A DNA stretch of 64,000 bases from G965225705 sp965225705 (GCA_965225705.1 OZ245325.1:558001-622000), one strand, 5' to 3'; positions 1 through 8,418 are shown, counted from the first letter of the stretch. Notes: a model not told the origin generated them from the sequence alone. Numbers and translations are program-made.

Positions 1-1
1 G

Positions 2-685
2 ACACGTGAAACGGTTCTTCAGTCTTCTTATCAGACAGAAGCGAAGAGCAAAGGCTTTGGAGTGGGTCTGTTTATGGCGTATGAGGATGTTTCTGGCTTT
101 GAAGTTTATAGTACCCTTGTTGGCCAAACCCTTGAGGGTGATATGGTCCGTGGATATTACAATGCCGCAACGCTTGAGAAGGTTTTTGGCAAGCCTAAGG
201 GTAGTTTTTACGGAGGCACCCTGCGCCTGGCCTGGGCTTTTCCCATGCAAAGTAACGTTAAGCTGAAGCCTTTTATCAGCTATCGTGGTGGTCGTGCACA
301 TTATAATTCTTATAAGGAGCGTGGAGGCGGAATTTTTGCAGGCGATGTTTCCAAACAATCTCTCCGGCTTAATGAAGGTCGTCTTGGTTTTGAAGCGTCT
401 TATGATGTTTCGAAAGACCTCCGTCTTTGGGGTGAGCTTGCCTTTGTTCATTCCAGAAGGAAGGGTGATGCACCTTATGTGACGGTTTCTGTTCTTAACG
501 ATATGGTTTTTGGTCGAGGTCAGAAGATAAAGCGTAATTCGAATTATGGTGCTCTTTCTCTTGGTGGTCGTTATACGTTAATGCCGAATGTTGCGTTAAA
601 TGGAAGCCTTCGGTTTTCCAAAGGCAAGAAGAGAGATGCTGTCTCTGATATAGGTGCGCAGCTTGGTATTTCTGTAGGTTTTTAA
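2..685 (+). CDS. HAF-type autotransporter, 3' end only (beta-barrel domain)
   Basis: This is the C-terminal part of an outer-membrane autotransporter whose start lies left of the window. The reading frame is open from base 2 to the stop at 683-685. It matches the last 227 residues of the complete paralogue at 826-3093 with no amino-acid change. The strands have alternating small/aromatic residues (FISYRGGRAHYNS, YGALSLGGRYTLMPN), and the protein ends in an aromatic residue (GISVGF), as barrel proteins recognised by the BAM complex do. At DNA level I see only two differences from the second copy, at 184 and 190, both synonymous. The passenger domain cannot be seen here, so whether it carries the same HAF repeats is inference. 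Confidence 0.85.
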   Translation, partial: TRETVLQSSYQTEAKSKGFGVGLFMAYEDVSGFEVYSTLVGQTLEGDMVRGYYNAATLEKVFGKPKGSFYGGTLRLAWAFPMQSNVKLKPFISYRGGRAHYNSYKERGGGIFAGDVSKQSLRLNEGRLGFEASYDVSKDLRLWGELAFVHSRRKGDAPYVTVSVLNDMVFGRGQKIKRNSNYGALSLGGRYTLMPNVALNGSLRFSKGKKRDAVSDIGAQLGISVGF

Positions 686-691
686 GGCTTT

Positions 692-737
692 AGGCAGGGG
701 TATTTATATCTTTTAGGTATCCTGCCCCTGCCTCTTT
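692..737 (+). terminator. Putative terminator hairpin after autotransporter copy 1
   Basis: AGGCAGGGG at 692-700 can pair perfectly over 9 bp with CCCCTGCCT at 725-733, across a 24-base loop and followed by a short CTTT. A second AT-rich hairpin lies just after it: AAAGAAGATT at 745-754 with AATCTTCTTT at 777-786. The T-tract is weak, so intrinsic termination is plausible but not certain. Confidence 0.45.
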
Positions 738-825
738 AATCAGAAAAGAAGATTGCTGGAAGATAAATCTTTCAGAAATCTTCTTTCTTGGAAGAGTATT
801 TTTTTACTTTTTTAGGATGTTAATT

Positions 826-3093
826 ATGGATTTTTTTTTACTTAACAGGAAGCGTAAATGCCTCTTTTACACCATTTCTGCTGGTGTGTTGTGTAGTTCG
901 CTCTTTGTTGTTTCTGATGATAATTTAGCCTTTGCTCAGGATTCTGACAAAAAATATGACATCAAAGCCAGGTCTATTTTAGAAATTCCGGAGGGCTACA
1001 AATCATCTACTATATTTGGTATTTCCGGTGATGGAGCAACGATTATAGGGAGTGTTCAAACAAACTCTCATCGTGATTATTCTTTTTACTGGAAATATAA
1101 CAGAGATTCAAAAATTGCTTCTTCTCCCCAGCCTTTGCTTGAACCAATAAAGGACATTTTCGTGCCAGAATCTGTACTCTATGGAATCTCAGGTGACGGC
1201 TCCGTTGTGGTAGGAGAGACAGAGGCTGCTGATGACTTAAAGCTTGCCTTTCTATACCGTTTTAAAAGCGAAGGAAGTACTGAGATTGCTCAAAAACTCT
1301 TAAGTAATGGGAGAAGTGGAGCTTATGCTGTTTCCTATGATGGTCAGACGGCAGTAGGTTACGACACTGGTGGTAGTTTGGGACTTCCTGTAGCATCCTA
1401 TTATGTTGAAGGAGAAGATGAAAAGTTTAAGCCCCTTGCTTCTCTGGAAGAGAAATACATGTCTAACGCTCTTGGTGTCTCTGGCGATGGCTCTGTTATT
1501 GCTGGTTGGTACCTTAGTAAAGTAGGGGATATAAATATACGTCCTTTTCGCTGGACTGAGGAAGAGAGAGTGCAGGAACTTCCCTCCCTCTACAATTTTG
1601 CTGGTTCTGCCACTGCAGTTTCACGAGATGGAAAAACTATTGTGGGGTGGCTCCAAGATATAGCCAGGGATAGGGAAAAGCAGTTTTATGTACCTGTCCG
1701 CTGGCTTGCTGATAAAGATGGCAGTCAAAAAGTTTATCCACTTTCTCCTCTGCCTGTAAACAAAGAAGGTGTTCAAAAACCTTATGCTGTTTCTGGTGAT
1801 GGTTCTGTGATTGTTGGGGAAAGTTTTGGTCAGGCTTTCCGTTGGGACGCAGAGGCTGGCATGAGAGCCATTGCTGATATTCTTAAGGAAAGTAAGGTTA
1901 ATACCGAAGGCTGGACTCTTAAGGTTGCCAGAGGTGTTTCTGATGATGGCAGGATTATTGTAGGAAATGGTGAATATGAGGTAGCAGGTAAAAAGATTCA
2001 GCATAGCTGGCTTGTTGTTATTGATGATCTTCCTGTTCAGCCTGACCCTTCGGTTGGTCGTCTTCCTGGTGTATCCCCCACTCCCCGTCTTCGTGTTGGT
2101 CTTATAGCTCCTAAGTCTTACACACGTTCTGTTGGAACTTTGTCGGGGCTTGGATTTGATGGCTTAAGCCTTGGCCAGGTTTCTCTTGGCAGTTATGAGG
2201 AGGTTGCACGCCATTATGACTGTGCCAGTACACAGGCTGGTTTGAAGGGTGTGTATCCTGCGGTATGTCCTTTTATCACCGGCTCTTTCTCCAAAGGTCT
2301 TGATTCTCCGAAGACGGAGAGTTTTGAAGGCTCTGTTGGCCTTTCTGTTGCTGTTTCCCCTGGTTTCCGTGTTGGTTTTGGAGGTATTGCCTCCAGCTCT
2401 AAAGGGAAGACACGTGAAACGGTTCTTCAGTCTTCTTATCAGACAGAAGCGAAGAGCAAAGGCTTTGGAGTGGGTCTGTTTATGGCGTATGAGGATGTTT
2501 CTGGCTTTGAAGTTTATAGTACCCTTGTTGGCCAAACCCTTGAGGGTGATATGGTCCGTGGATATTACAATGCCGCAACGCTTGAGAAGGTCTTTGGTAA
2601 GCCTAAGGGTAGTTTTTACGGAGGCACCCTGCGCCTGGCCTGGGCTTTTCCCATGCAAAGTAACGTTAAGCTGAAGCCTTTTATCAGCTATCGTGGTGGT
2701 CGTGCACATTATAATTCTTATAAGGAGCGTGGAGGCGGAATTTTTGCAGGCGATGTTTCCAAACAATCTCTCCGGCTTAATGAAGGTCGTCTTGGTTTTG
2801 AAGCGTCTTATGATGTTTCGAAAGACCTCCGTCTTTGGGGTGAGCTTGCCTTTGTTCATTCCAGAAGGAAGGGTGATGCACCTTATGTGACGGTTTCTGT
2901 TCTTAACGATATGGTTTTTGGTCGAGGTCAGAAGATAAAGCGTAATTCGAATTATGGTGCTCTTTCTCTTGGTGGTCGTTATACGTTAATGCCGAATGTT
3001 GCGTTAAATGGAAGCCTTCGGTTTTCCAAAGGCAAGAAGAGAGATGCTGTCTCTGATATAGGTGCGCAGCTTGGTATTTCTGTAGGTTTTTAA
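826..3093 (+). CDS. HAF-repeat autotransporter (complete)
   Basis: A secreted outer-membrane autotransporter of about 755 residues. The ATG at 826 is preferred to the in-frame ATG at 817 because AGGA at 814-817 sits 8 bases upstream of it. A signal peptide (basic n-region NRKRK, hydrophobic core, cleavage near LAFA-QD) is followed by a passenger with seven HAF-type repeats of the form G-[VI]-S-x-D-G-x3-[VA]-G, near residues 64, 118, 166, 215, 262, 319 and 369. A linker near 405-490 leads to a C-terminal autotransporter barrel ending GISVGF. HAF repeats are known from proteobacterial surface proteins; their ligand is usually unknown. The gene sits in tandem behind a paralogue with an almost identical 3' end and ahead of a secreted subtilisin, which could process it (inference). 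Confidence 0.88.
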   Translation: MDFFLLNRKRKCLFYTISAGVLCSSLFVVSDDNLAFAQDSDKKYDIKARSILEIPEGYKSSTIFGISGDGATIIGSVQTNSHRDYSFYWKYNRDSKIASSPQPLLEPIKDIFVPESVLYGISGDGSVVVGETEAADDLKLAFLYRFKSEGSTEIAQKLLSNGRSGAYAVSYDGQTAVGYDTGGSLGLPVASYYVEGEDEKFKPLASLEEKYMSNALGVSGDGSVIAGWYLSKVGDINIRPFRWTEEERVQELPSLYNFAGSATAVSRDGKTIVGWLQDIARDREKQFYVPVRWLADKDGSQKVYPLSPLPVNKEGVQKPYAVSGDGSVIVGESFGQAFRWDAEAGMRAIADILKESKVNTEGWTLKVARGVSDDGRIIVGNGEYEVAGKKIQHSWLVVIDDLPVQPDPSVGRLPGVSPTPRLRVGLIAPKSYTRSVGTLSGLGFDGLSLGQVSLGSYEEVARHYDCASTQAGLKGVYPAVCPFITGSFSKGLDSPKTESFEGSVGLSVAVSPGFRVGFGGIASSSKGKTRETVLQSSYQTEAKSKGFGVGLFMAYEDVSGFEVYSTLVGQTLEGDMVRGYYNAATLEKVFGKPKGSFYGGTLRLAWAFPMQSNVKLKPFISYRGGRAHYNSYKERGGGIFAGDVSKQSLRLNEGRLGFEASYDVSKDLRLWGELAFVHSRRKGDAPYVTVSVLNDMVFGRGQKIKRNSNYGALSLGGRYTLMPNVALNGSLRFSKGKKRDAVSDIGAQLGISVGF

Positions 3094-3201
3094 GGCTTTA
3101 GGCAGGGGTATTTATATCTTTTAGGTATCCTGCCCCTGCCTCTTTAATCAGAAAAGAAGATTGCTGGAAGATAAATCTTTCAGAAATCTTCTTTCTTGGA
3201 A
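2409..3201 (+). repeat. Long direct repeat, copy 2 (pairs with 1-793)
   Basis: This is the second copy of the autotransporter 3' segment plus downstream hairpins. The 2408-base spacing is about one gene plus one spacer, as expected from a tandem duplication kept uniform at the 3' end by recombination. Confidence 0.95.
3100..3145 (+). terminator. Putative terminator hairpin after autotransporter copy 2
   Basis: Same structure as at 692-737: AGGCAGGGG at 3100-3108 with CCCCTGCCT at 3133-3141, followed by CTTT. A second hairpin lies at 3153-3194. Both belong to the duplicated segment. Confidence 0.45.
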
Positions 3202-3456
3202 AGAACAACCTCTTTAAAAGAGCAGAATTTAATCTTTCTAAAATCTAAAAAGGCAATATTCCACAAGATCTTAATTAATCTGTGCCTGTACCGGTACGAT
3301 GGATTATCCCTTTTAAAGGAGCTTATTATATAAGCTCCTTTAAATTTGCTAGATAAAGAAGAATTACATCTTATGATCTTTATACTTCAGGACTTATGAT
3401 CAGAACAGTTTAACACTTATTAATTTTAATATTGGAGAAAATCTTTTTTAAAGAGA
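3202..3456. other. Intergenic spacer, AT-rich, with one strong hairpin
   Basis: With 3094-3201 (repeated terminator region) this makes a 363-base gene-free stretch. After the repeat ends at 3201 the sequence is unique and AT-rich. Its one clear structure is the 14-bp hairpin at 3312-3344. I see no convincing sigma70 promoter for the protease gene downstream. Confidence 0.6.
3312..3344. terminator. 14-bp perfect hairpin upstream of the protease gene
   Basis: TTTAAAGGAGCTTA at 3312-3325 and TAAGCTCCTTTAAA at 3331-3344 are exact reverse complements around a 5-base loop, TTATA. A- and T-runs flank both sides, so it could act as a bidirectional terminator or as a leader structure of the protease transcript. 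One arm carries AAAGGAG, a Shine-Dalgarno-like string, but no ORF start follows it closely. Confidence 0.5.
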
Positions 3457-5694
3457 ATGATATTCATGCCATATATCCCTTCAAAAATATTATATGTTAT
3501 TTTAAGCCTTTTCTTTGTTTTGAGTGCCTGTGGTGGCGGAGGGGGAGGATCCTCAAAACCCGTACCGCTTCCTTCACTGGGCAGGACACTTCCCACACCA
3601 TCCCCCCGGACTTCAGGGCAAAACCTTTCTCCAGCACCAGGTAGTCCTTCTTCTGCCTGGGAGACTCAGGAATATCGTACCAACAGAGGGCTTCCCACCA
3701 TAAAAGCTTCTCATGCCTATGCGAGAGGAGCTACAGGGGCAGGGGTCACTGTTGCTGTTCTTGATGGTAACCTTAATGATAACCATCCTGATTTGGCCCC
3801 GGCCCTTCATCCGGAAAGCCGTGATATTGCAGGTTCAAGAGGGCTTAGGGGTGATGACTGGCATGGTACTTTTGTGGCAGGTGTTATAGGGGCCCGTAAG
3901 GATGGAAGAGGCATGCACGGTGTCGCCTACGAATCGCGAATCCTTTATCTCAGAAGTGATACCCCGGGTTCATGCGCGCGTTATTGTTTGTTTTCGCATT
4001 CTAATATGGCGAGGGGTGTTGATTATGCTGTGCGCCATGGGGCGCGTGTTATTAATATGTCTTTAGGAGGAGGTGATTCCCTTACACCTACGCTTGAGCA
4101 GGCTTTCAGCCGTGCCGTTGAGGCCGGTGTTATCCTTGTTGCAGCTGCTGGAAATAGTGGGAGGTCACAGCCTACAGGTGGGCCTGCCCTTTTTGCACAT
4201 AACCCTTCTGCGCGGGGACGTGCTCTTGTTGTTGGTGCTTATGATATGACAAGTGGGACGATTGCCGGCTTTTCCAATCGTGCAGGGGAGGCAACAAAAG
4301 ATTTCTATATTCTTGCTCCGGGAAAATGGGTCACCAGTACCAGCCAGGGACAGCCTTATGAGCCGATGGGGTACGGGACATCCTTTGCAACCCCCCATGT
4401 TGCAGGGGCTCTGGCACTTCTTCTCCATAAATTTCCGCGTCTTAGAGCAGAACAGGCTGTTGATATTCTTCTAAGAACGGCGGATGACCTGGGAGAACCG
4501 GGACCTGACTCCACTCATGGGCATGGTCTGATGAATCTTGAACGTGCTTTTCAGCCCGTGGGTCTTACAACAGCATCTCTTGGAAAGACGTTGCTTACCA
4601 ACCCTGCTGAGCTTATGACAGGCCCTGTGCAGGGGGCTTTTGGAGACTGGGCTCTAAAAGGGAAGGTGTTTGAGGGGATGATGATTGAGGATTCTTATGA
4701 GCGTCCCTTCTTTATGACACAGTCTGTCCCTGTTACCAGATTAAGTGAAAGTTATTCTGGCCTGTTAGCGCATCGTGAAGATCTTGTTTCACATATCTTT
4801 TCTTCTGAATTGCCTCATGGCTCTTTGTCTCTGCGACGTAAGGTAGATATGCCTGTTTTTAATCGGGGTGCTGAAGACAAAGAAGAGGTACAGGCATTTT
4901 CCTTGTCCTGGCGTTTGGGGAAAGTTGATTTAAAGTTTGGAAAAGGTTTGTCTTTCCAGAGCGGGCAGAAGAGACGATATGGAGGATATACCCCCTCCTT
5001 TCTCTATGGTTTCTCTCCCCTTTTGGGAACAACACACTGGGCTATGGCCACCTATCCTTTTGGAAGCTGGGATCTGACAGCACGTTTTGAACAGGGGAGT
5101 CATGCCACAGCAGCTACAACACGCCTGTCTAAATATCTGGGTCAGCATACTATAGGGGCAGAAACAAGCTTCATTCATGAAAAGAAGGCCCTGTTTGGGA
5201 CAAGAAATTTCTATAAGCTTGGCTTGTCAGGGGGGAACAACACACCAGCGATTTCTCTCTTTTGGCAGGGTCCTGTTGGACAGGGCTGGTATGGTAGCAT
5301 TCAGGCAAGCCTGGCACGGCCGGATTTGAGAAGTAGGTCGGGTCTTACACTGAAAGAAAATCCCTGGGCCAGTGCCTGGTCTTTAAACCTTTCGCGCCGT
5401 TTTGGTGCCTGGTCTTTCACGACACGTCTGTCTCAGCCCTTACGTTCTGAGTCTGGCCTGCTTGATCTTGATATTCCTACTGGTTTCAGCACAACAGGAG
5501 AAAGGCTTTATGAGACACGCTCTGCAAATTTAGAACCATCAGGGCGCTCTGTTCAGTGGCAGTCAGGTTTTTCTGCATCCCTCTCCCCTTCGTCTTACCT
5601 TAGTTTTTTCTGGCGTATGACACGTGAGCCCCGTCATGTGCGATCAGCGAAAACTGAACATATGCTCTGGCTGGGCTTAAAAATATCGGGATAA
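3457..5694 (+). CDS. Subtilisin-family (S8) autotransporter serine protease, lipidated, NalP/SphB1-like
   Basis: A surface serine endopeptidase. The N-terminal signal peptide ends in a lipobox, VLSAC, with the acylatable Cys at residue 25, followed by a Gly-rich tether. The S8 catalytic domain spans about residues 75-370: Asp103 in AVLDGN, His136 in DWHGTF, oxyanion Asn233 in AAAGNSG, and Ser309 in YGTSFATPHVAG. The C-terminal part, from about 470 to 745, has the alternating pattern of an outer-membrane barrel. Lipidated subtilisin autotransporters such as NalP and SphB1 cleave other autotransporters at the surface. The two HAF autotransporters just upstream are natural candidate substrates (inference). 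The in-frame ATG at 3466 has a better-placed AGAGAA and may be the real start. Family call is firm; substrate unknown. Confidence 0.88.
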   Translation: MIFMPYIPSKILYVILSLFFVLSACGGGGGGSSKPVPLPSLGRTLPTPSPRTSGQNLSPAPGSPSSAWETQEYRTNRGLPTIKASHAYARGATGAGVTVAVLDGNLNDNHPDLAPALHPESRDIAGSRGLRGDDWHGTFVAGVIGARKDGRGMHGVAYESRILYLRSDTPGSCARYCLFSHSNMARGVDYAVRHGARVINMSLGGGDSLTPTLEQAFSRAVEAGVILVAAAGNSGRSQPTGGPALFAHNPSARGRALVVGAYDMTSGTIAGFSNRAGEATKDFYILAPGKWVTSTSQGQPYEPMGYGTSFATPHVAGALALLLHKFPRLRAEQAVDILLRTADDLGEPGPDSTHGHGLMNLERAFQPVGLTTASLGKTLLTNPAELMTGPVQGAFGDWALKGKVFEGMMIEDSYERPFFMTQSVPVTRLSESYSGLLAHREDLVSHIFSSELPHGSLSLRRKVDMPVFNRGAEDKEEVQAFSLSWRLGKVDLKFGKGLSFQSGQKRRYGGYTPSFLYGFSPLLGTTHWAMATYPFGSWDLTARFEQGSHATAATTRLSKYLGQHTIGAETSFIHEKKALFGTRNFYKLGLSGGNNTPAISLFWQGPVGQGWYGSIQASLARPDLRSRSGLTLKENPWASAWSLNLSRRFGAWSFTTRLSQPLRSESGLLDLDIPTGFSTTGERLYETRSANLEPSGRSVQWQSGFSASLSPSSYLSFFWRMTREPRHVRSAKTEHMLWLGLKISG

Positions 5695-5750
5695 GGGATC
5701 CTGTCCGTCTATACATGTTCTTAAAAAGACATATATTTAAAAACCTGAAA

Positions 5751-5789
5751 CACCCCTACGGATTTTATCCTGGGGGCGTTATCTTTTTT
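5751..5789 (+). terminator. Possible intrinsic terminator after the protease gene
   Basis: CACCCC at 5751-5756 can pair imperfectly with GGGGGCG at 5772-5778, and six Ts follow at 5784-5789. It lies between the convergent protease and lptA genes. The stem is short with a mismatch, so the call is tentative. Confidence 0.4.
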
Positions 5790-5829
5790 ATGGTAAGGGT
5801 AGGAAGAAGATTGACGTGTTGATAGTCCC

Positions 5830-6351
5830 TCACTTTTTTGAGGAATTTTCAGGATAATAAACAGCCTGGACACGGTTTTTCTGACCCTCTATCAAAACAG
5901 TATCGTCTGCAAGATTATACAGCAAACGATCACCTTTAAGAACATTACGTTCCTGCTGGACAAGGGTCACATCCCCTGTGATAAGGACTGTTCCTGCACG
6001 GGCGTCATAGACCCCGTTTTCACCATAGGCAATATCACCACGATTGATATAAAAAACATGACCTTCAGCCTCAATACGGCGAATATTATTCGGCAGGTTA
6101 TCGCCCTCTTCAGCATAATAGAGTGTAATTTTATCGGCTTTTATTCGCTCCTCACCCTGCTCAACTTCTACATTGCCTGTCAAAACAACACGTTTTTCCT
6201 TTTGAAAGACTTTCTGATTATCTGCAGCAAGAGCAATCGGAACTTTTATCTGTCTGGACTGGGCAGAACCTGCACCCCCGCAGAACCACAGACTAAACCC
6301 TGCCATGCAGATAAAAAAGATATGCATTTTTCTTTTCAAAATCTTCAACAT
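5830..6351 (-). CDS. lptA: Lipopolysaccharide transport periplasmic protein LptA
   Basis: A 173-residue periplasmic bridge protein that carries LPS from the inner membrane (LptBFGC) to LptD/E. It has a signal peptide (residues 1-30, ending GAGSAQS) and one OstA/LptA beta-jellyroll domain, about 40-150, with typical text such as GNVEVEQGEERIKAD, RIEAEGHVF and LITGDVTLVQ. The ATG has AAGGA 8 bases upstream. It follows lptC by about 90 bases on the same strand, the usual alphaproteobacterial pairing. lptB normally comes next; here a convergent protease gene follows instead. Confidence 0.88.
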   Translation of the reverse strand: MLKILKRKMHIFFICMAGFSLWFCGGAGSAQSRQIKVPIALAADNQKVFQKEKRVVLTGNVEVEQGEERIKADKITLYYAEEGDNLPNNIRRIEAEGHVFYINRGDIAYGENGVYDARAGTVLITGDVTLVQQERNVLKGDRLLYNLADDTVLIEGQKNRVQAVYYPENSSKK

Positions 6352-6442
6352 AGAACATCCTTATAAAAACTGAACAGGGAGCGTATACCTATACAACACA
6401 TTTTTTCTTAAAAAACTATACGGTAAAGTCCGGGTCATGGGG

Positions 6443-7093
6443 TTATTTCTGATCTTGTGGATCCTGAATATTTGTACGTACTCCTCCCTTGAAAGTATAG
6501 CGATTCCAATCGTCTGTAATTTCAAAGCCTTCCCCGCGAATATTTCCTAAAGGGCCAAAACCCTGAACCCGGGAGCTACCTTCAATACGGTTTTCATGAA
6601 GAAAGATACGGGCATGCTCTGTAGAGAAATCATAACCTTCTTTAGTTTGAAAATGAACCTTATCATAAAGATCGAGAATATTAAGGCTTCGATTATAAAC
6701 ACCTCTTTGGGCTTTCACCTGAGAAAAGTGTTCTTTTCCTTCAGGATTAAAAACAAAAACAGGGTCCTGTAAGTTAAAGAGATCTTCAGATTGTGCAGAG
6801 CGTACAGCACGCTGTGCTGACATGTGAAAAGGGGCACCTTCGGCATCGCGTCCGGAAAAGCGGGGATTGATCATTTCAGAAGGCGCTGTTGTCTGACTTA
6901 AGGACATGGGGTTTTTCTGGCGTGTTGACAAAACCAGTGTGGTGAAAACATAAAGGGCAAGTACACCTGCTGCTATGATGAGGAAGAGTCGAACAAGCTT
7001 CAACAGAAAAGAGCGTCGCCGGGCGGCACCGAGCGTTAAGGCCCGTTTTCTTTTCCAGATATGTGCATGTTTCAGATAAGTAGGCTGGATCAT
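6443..7093 (-). CDS. lptC: LPS export system protein LptC
   Basis: A bitopic inner-membrane protein of 216 residues. It has a basic cytoplasmic N-terminus (WKRKRAL..AARRRS), one membrane segment near residues 30-52, and a periplasmic LptC domain (PRFSGRDAEGAPFHMSA, GVYNRSLNILDLYDKV, RIEGSSRVQGFGPLG). LptC docks LPS from LptBFG onto LptA. It is longer than E. coli LptC (191 residues), as is common in alphaproteobacteria. Its position between rnd and lptA supports the call. Confidence 0.85.
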   Translation of the reverse strand: MIQPTYLKHAHIWKRKRALTLGAARRRSFLLKLVRLFLIIAAGVLALYVFTTLVLSTRQKNPMSLSQTTAPSEMINPRFSGRDAEGAPFHMSAQRAVRSAQSEDLFNLQDPVFVFNPEGKEHFSQVKAQRGVYNRSLNILDLYDKVHFQTKEGYDFSTEHARIFLHENRIEGSSRVQGFGPLGNIRGEGFEITDDWNRYTFKGGVRTNIQDPQDQK

Positions 7094-7276
7094 AGCGTTT
7101 TATCTCATCTGGCTGGTGGTGATGAATGTATTGAGTCTCTAACAGTACAGAGTTTATGTTGTGAATACTGTCCTGGTTTTTTAACAGACTGGACATATAT
7201 CTCCGGACATAAAGGATGAGTCATGTATTTTCCTTTTCCAGCTTCTGTCAGGGGCAGGGAGTGTGCCTCACTTTTT

Positions 7277-7894
7277 TCAAACCACACTATGTGCAAAAAT
7301 ATCTTTATTATTCCACCCTGCAAGGTCTAAAGCAGCCCGTGTTGGAAGAAAAGAGAAACAGGCTCTGGCAAGAGGAAGCCGGTTTTCTCTTTCCAGCATA
7401 GCTGTTAGCCTGTCCTTGATGGTATGCAAATAAAGAACATCAGAAGCAGCATATTGTAACTGCTCTTCTGTCAACTCCCCTATGGCCCAGTCAGAGCTTT
7501 GTTGCTGTTTAGAAAGATCAAAGCCAAGAAATTCCCGGACAAGTTCTTTAAGGCCGTGGCGGTCTGTATAGGTTCTGACAAGCTGTGAGGCGATCTTTGT
7601 ACAGAAAATGGGCTCTGCCCACACACCAAGATGTTTGGCAATCATGGCAAGATCAAAACGTCCGTAGTGAAAGATTTTTTCAACATGAGGGCTGGCAAGA
7701 ATATTTTTAAGATTGGGACATGCATAATTGTGGTGATCAAACTGGACAAGATGGGCCTCCCCATCACCCACAGAGATCTGAACAAGGCATAGCTTGTCCC
7801 TTGTCAGGGACAGGCCCGTGGTTTCTGTATCAACAGCTATGGCACCATGAAAAACAAGATTGTCAGGCAAATCGCCTTTATGAAGATGAATCAC
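7277..7894 (-). CDS. rnd: Ribonuclease D-family 3'-5' exonuclease
   Basis: A 205-residue DEDDy exonuclease. ExoI is DTETTGL (Asp22, Glu24), ExoII is HYGRFD (Asp81), and ExoIII is YAASDVLYL (Tyr148, Asp152). It contains only the catalytic domain without the HRDC domains of E. coli RNase D, the usual short form in alphaproteobacteria, where it sits upstream of lptC. The start is GTG at 7894, supported by AGAGAGAG just upstream. Its role is 3' trimming of structured RNAs such as tRNA precursors (family knowledge). Confidence 0.88.
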   Translation of the reverse strand: MIHLHKGDLPDNLVFHGAIAVDTETTGLSLTRDKLCLVQISVGDGEAHLVQFDHHNYACPNLKNILASPHVEKIFHYGRFDLAMIAKHLGVWAEPIFCTKIASQLVRTYTDRHGLKELVREFLGFDLSKQQQSSDWAIGELTEEQLQYAASDVLYLHTIKDRLTAMLERENRLPLARACFSFLPTRAALDLAGWNNKDIFAHSVV

Positions 7895-7935
7895 GATCTC
7901 TCTCTGTAAATAACATATCCTTATCTTCTTTTTAA

Positions 7936-8418
7936 AGAGGTTTCACAAAACATGCAAATCCTCACTATGTTTTCCGAACAGAAACTAAAGGCAACACACA
8001 TCTACACCATGTGTGGCATCCGGGACGTCTGAAAAAAGCTCCCGGAGGTGATGCAGAGGTCCAAAACCATCCCTGTGATCCTCTTCGGGCTGTTAAAAAA
8101 AATACGCAGGCATACACATGGCAGGAAAAGGTTGCGGCACAGGGGCATGTCTGCGCACAGTACAATCCGGGCAGTTTATACCGTAATGGTTAAAGGCGTG
8201 GGCATGACGGGAATACGGCACACGTCTGTTTTAAAAAAAACGTTCAGCAGGATCATGATGTGGTATACTATCGTCCTGGTCAAATCTACCAAGACAGTGA
8301 AGGTGTTGCCCATGATCTTAACAGGGTCTGACAGCATTATGCCTGTATAGCTGAAAAGGGTTTCCTGCCTGAGACGGAGTATTCCCTGCGTGAAGTTGAA
8401 GAGGTTTTAAAGACATAA
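7936..8418 (+). pseudogene. Possible decayed repeat-containing ORF with two in-frame stops
   Basis: One reading frame stays open from 7936 to a terminal TAA at 8416, broken only by TAA at 8191 and TGA at 8329. The three pieces read like one protein: a repeated motif of aromatic-x-PG-x-[LI] appears as VWHPGRL, QYNPGSLYRNG and YYRPGQIYQD, and the last piece ends with an amphipathic helix-like stretch (LREVEEVLKT). I do not recognise the family. There is no good start codon or ribosome site, so the 5' end may also be lost. This fills most of the gap between rnd and tRNA-Ser. It could still be chance: long frames with few stops do occur in noncoding DNA. Confidence 0.35.

Larger units (their letters stand above)
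1..793 (+). repeat. Long direct repeat, copy 1 (pairs with 2409-3201)
   Basis: Bases 1-793 match 2409-3201 at a constant offset of 2408. The only differences I found are at 184 and 190. The identity covers the autotransporter barrel, its stop codon and about 108 bases of 3' flank with two hairpins, then stops sharply after 793/3201. It reaches the left edge, so the true length is unknown. Confidence 0.95.

Noticed and set aside
2164..2859. 231-codon minus ORF inside the autotransporter barrel
   Set aside because: Antisense shadow of a clear barrel coding sequence that is conserved with only synonymous changes in copy 1.
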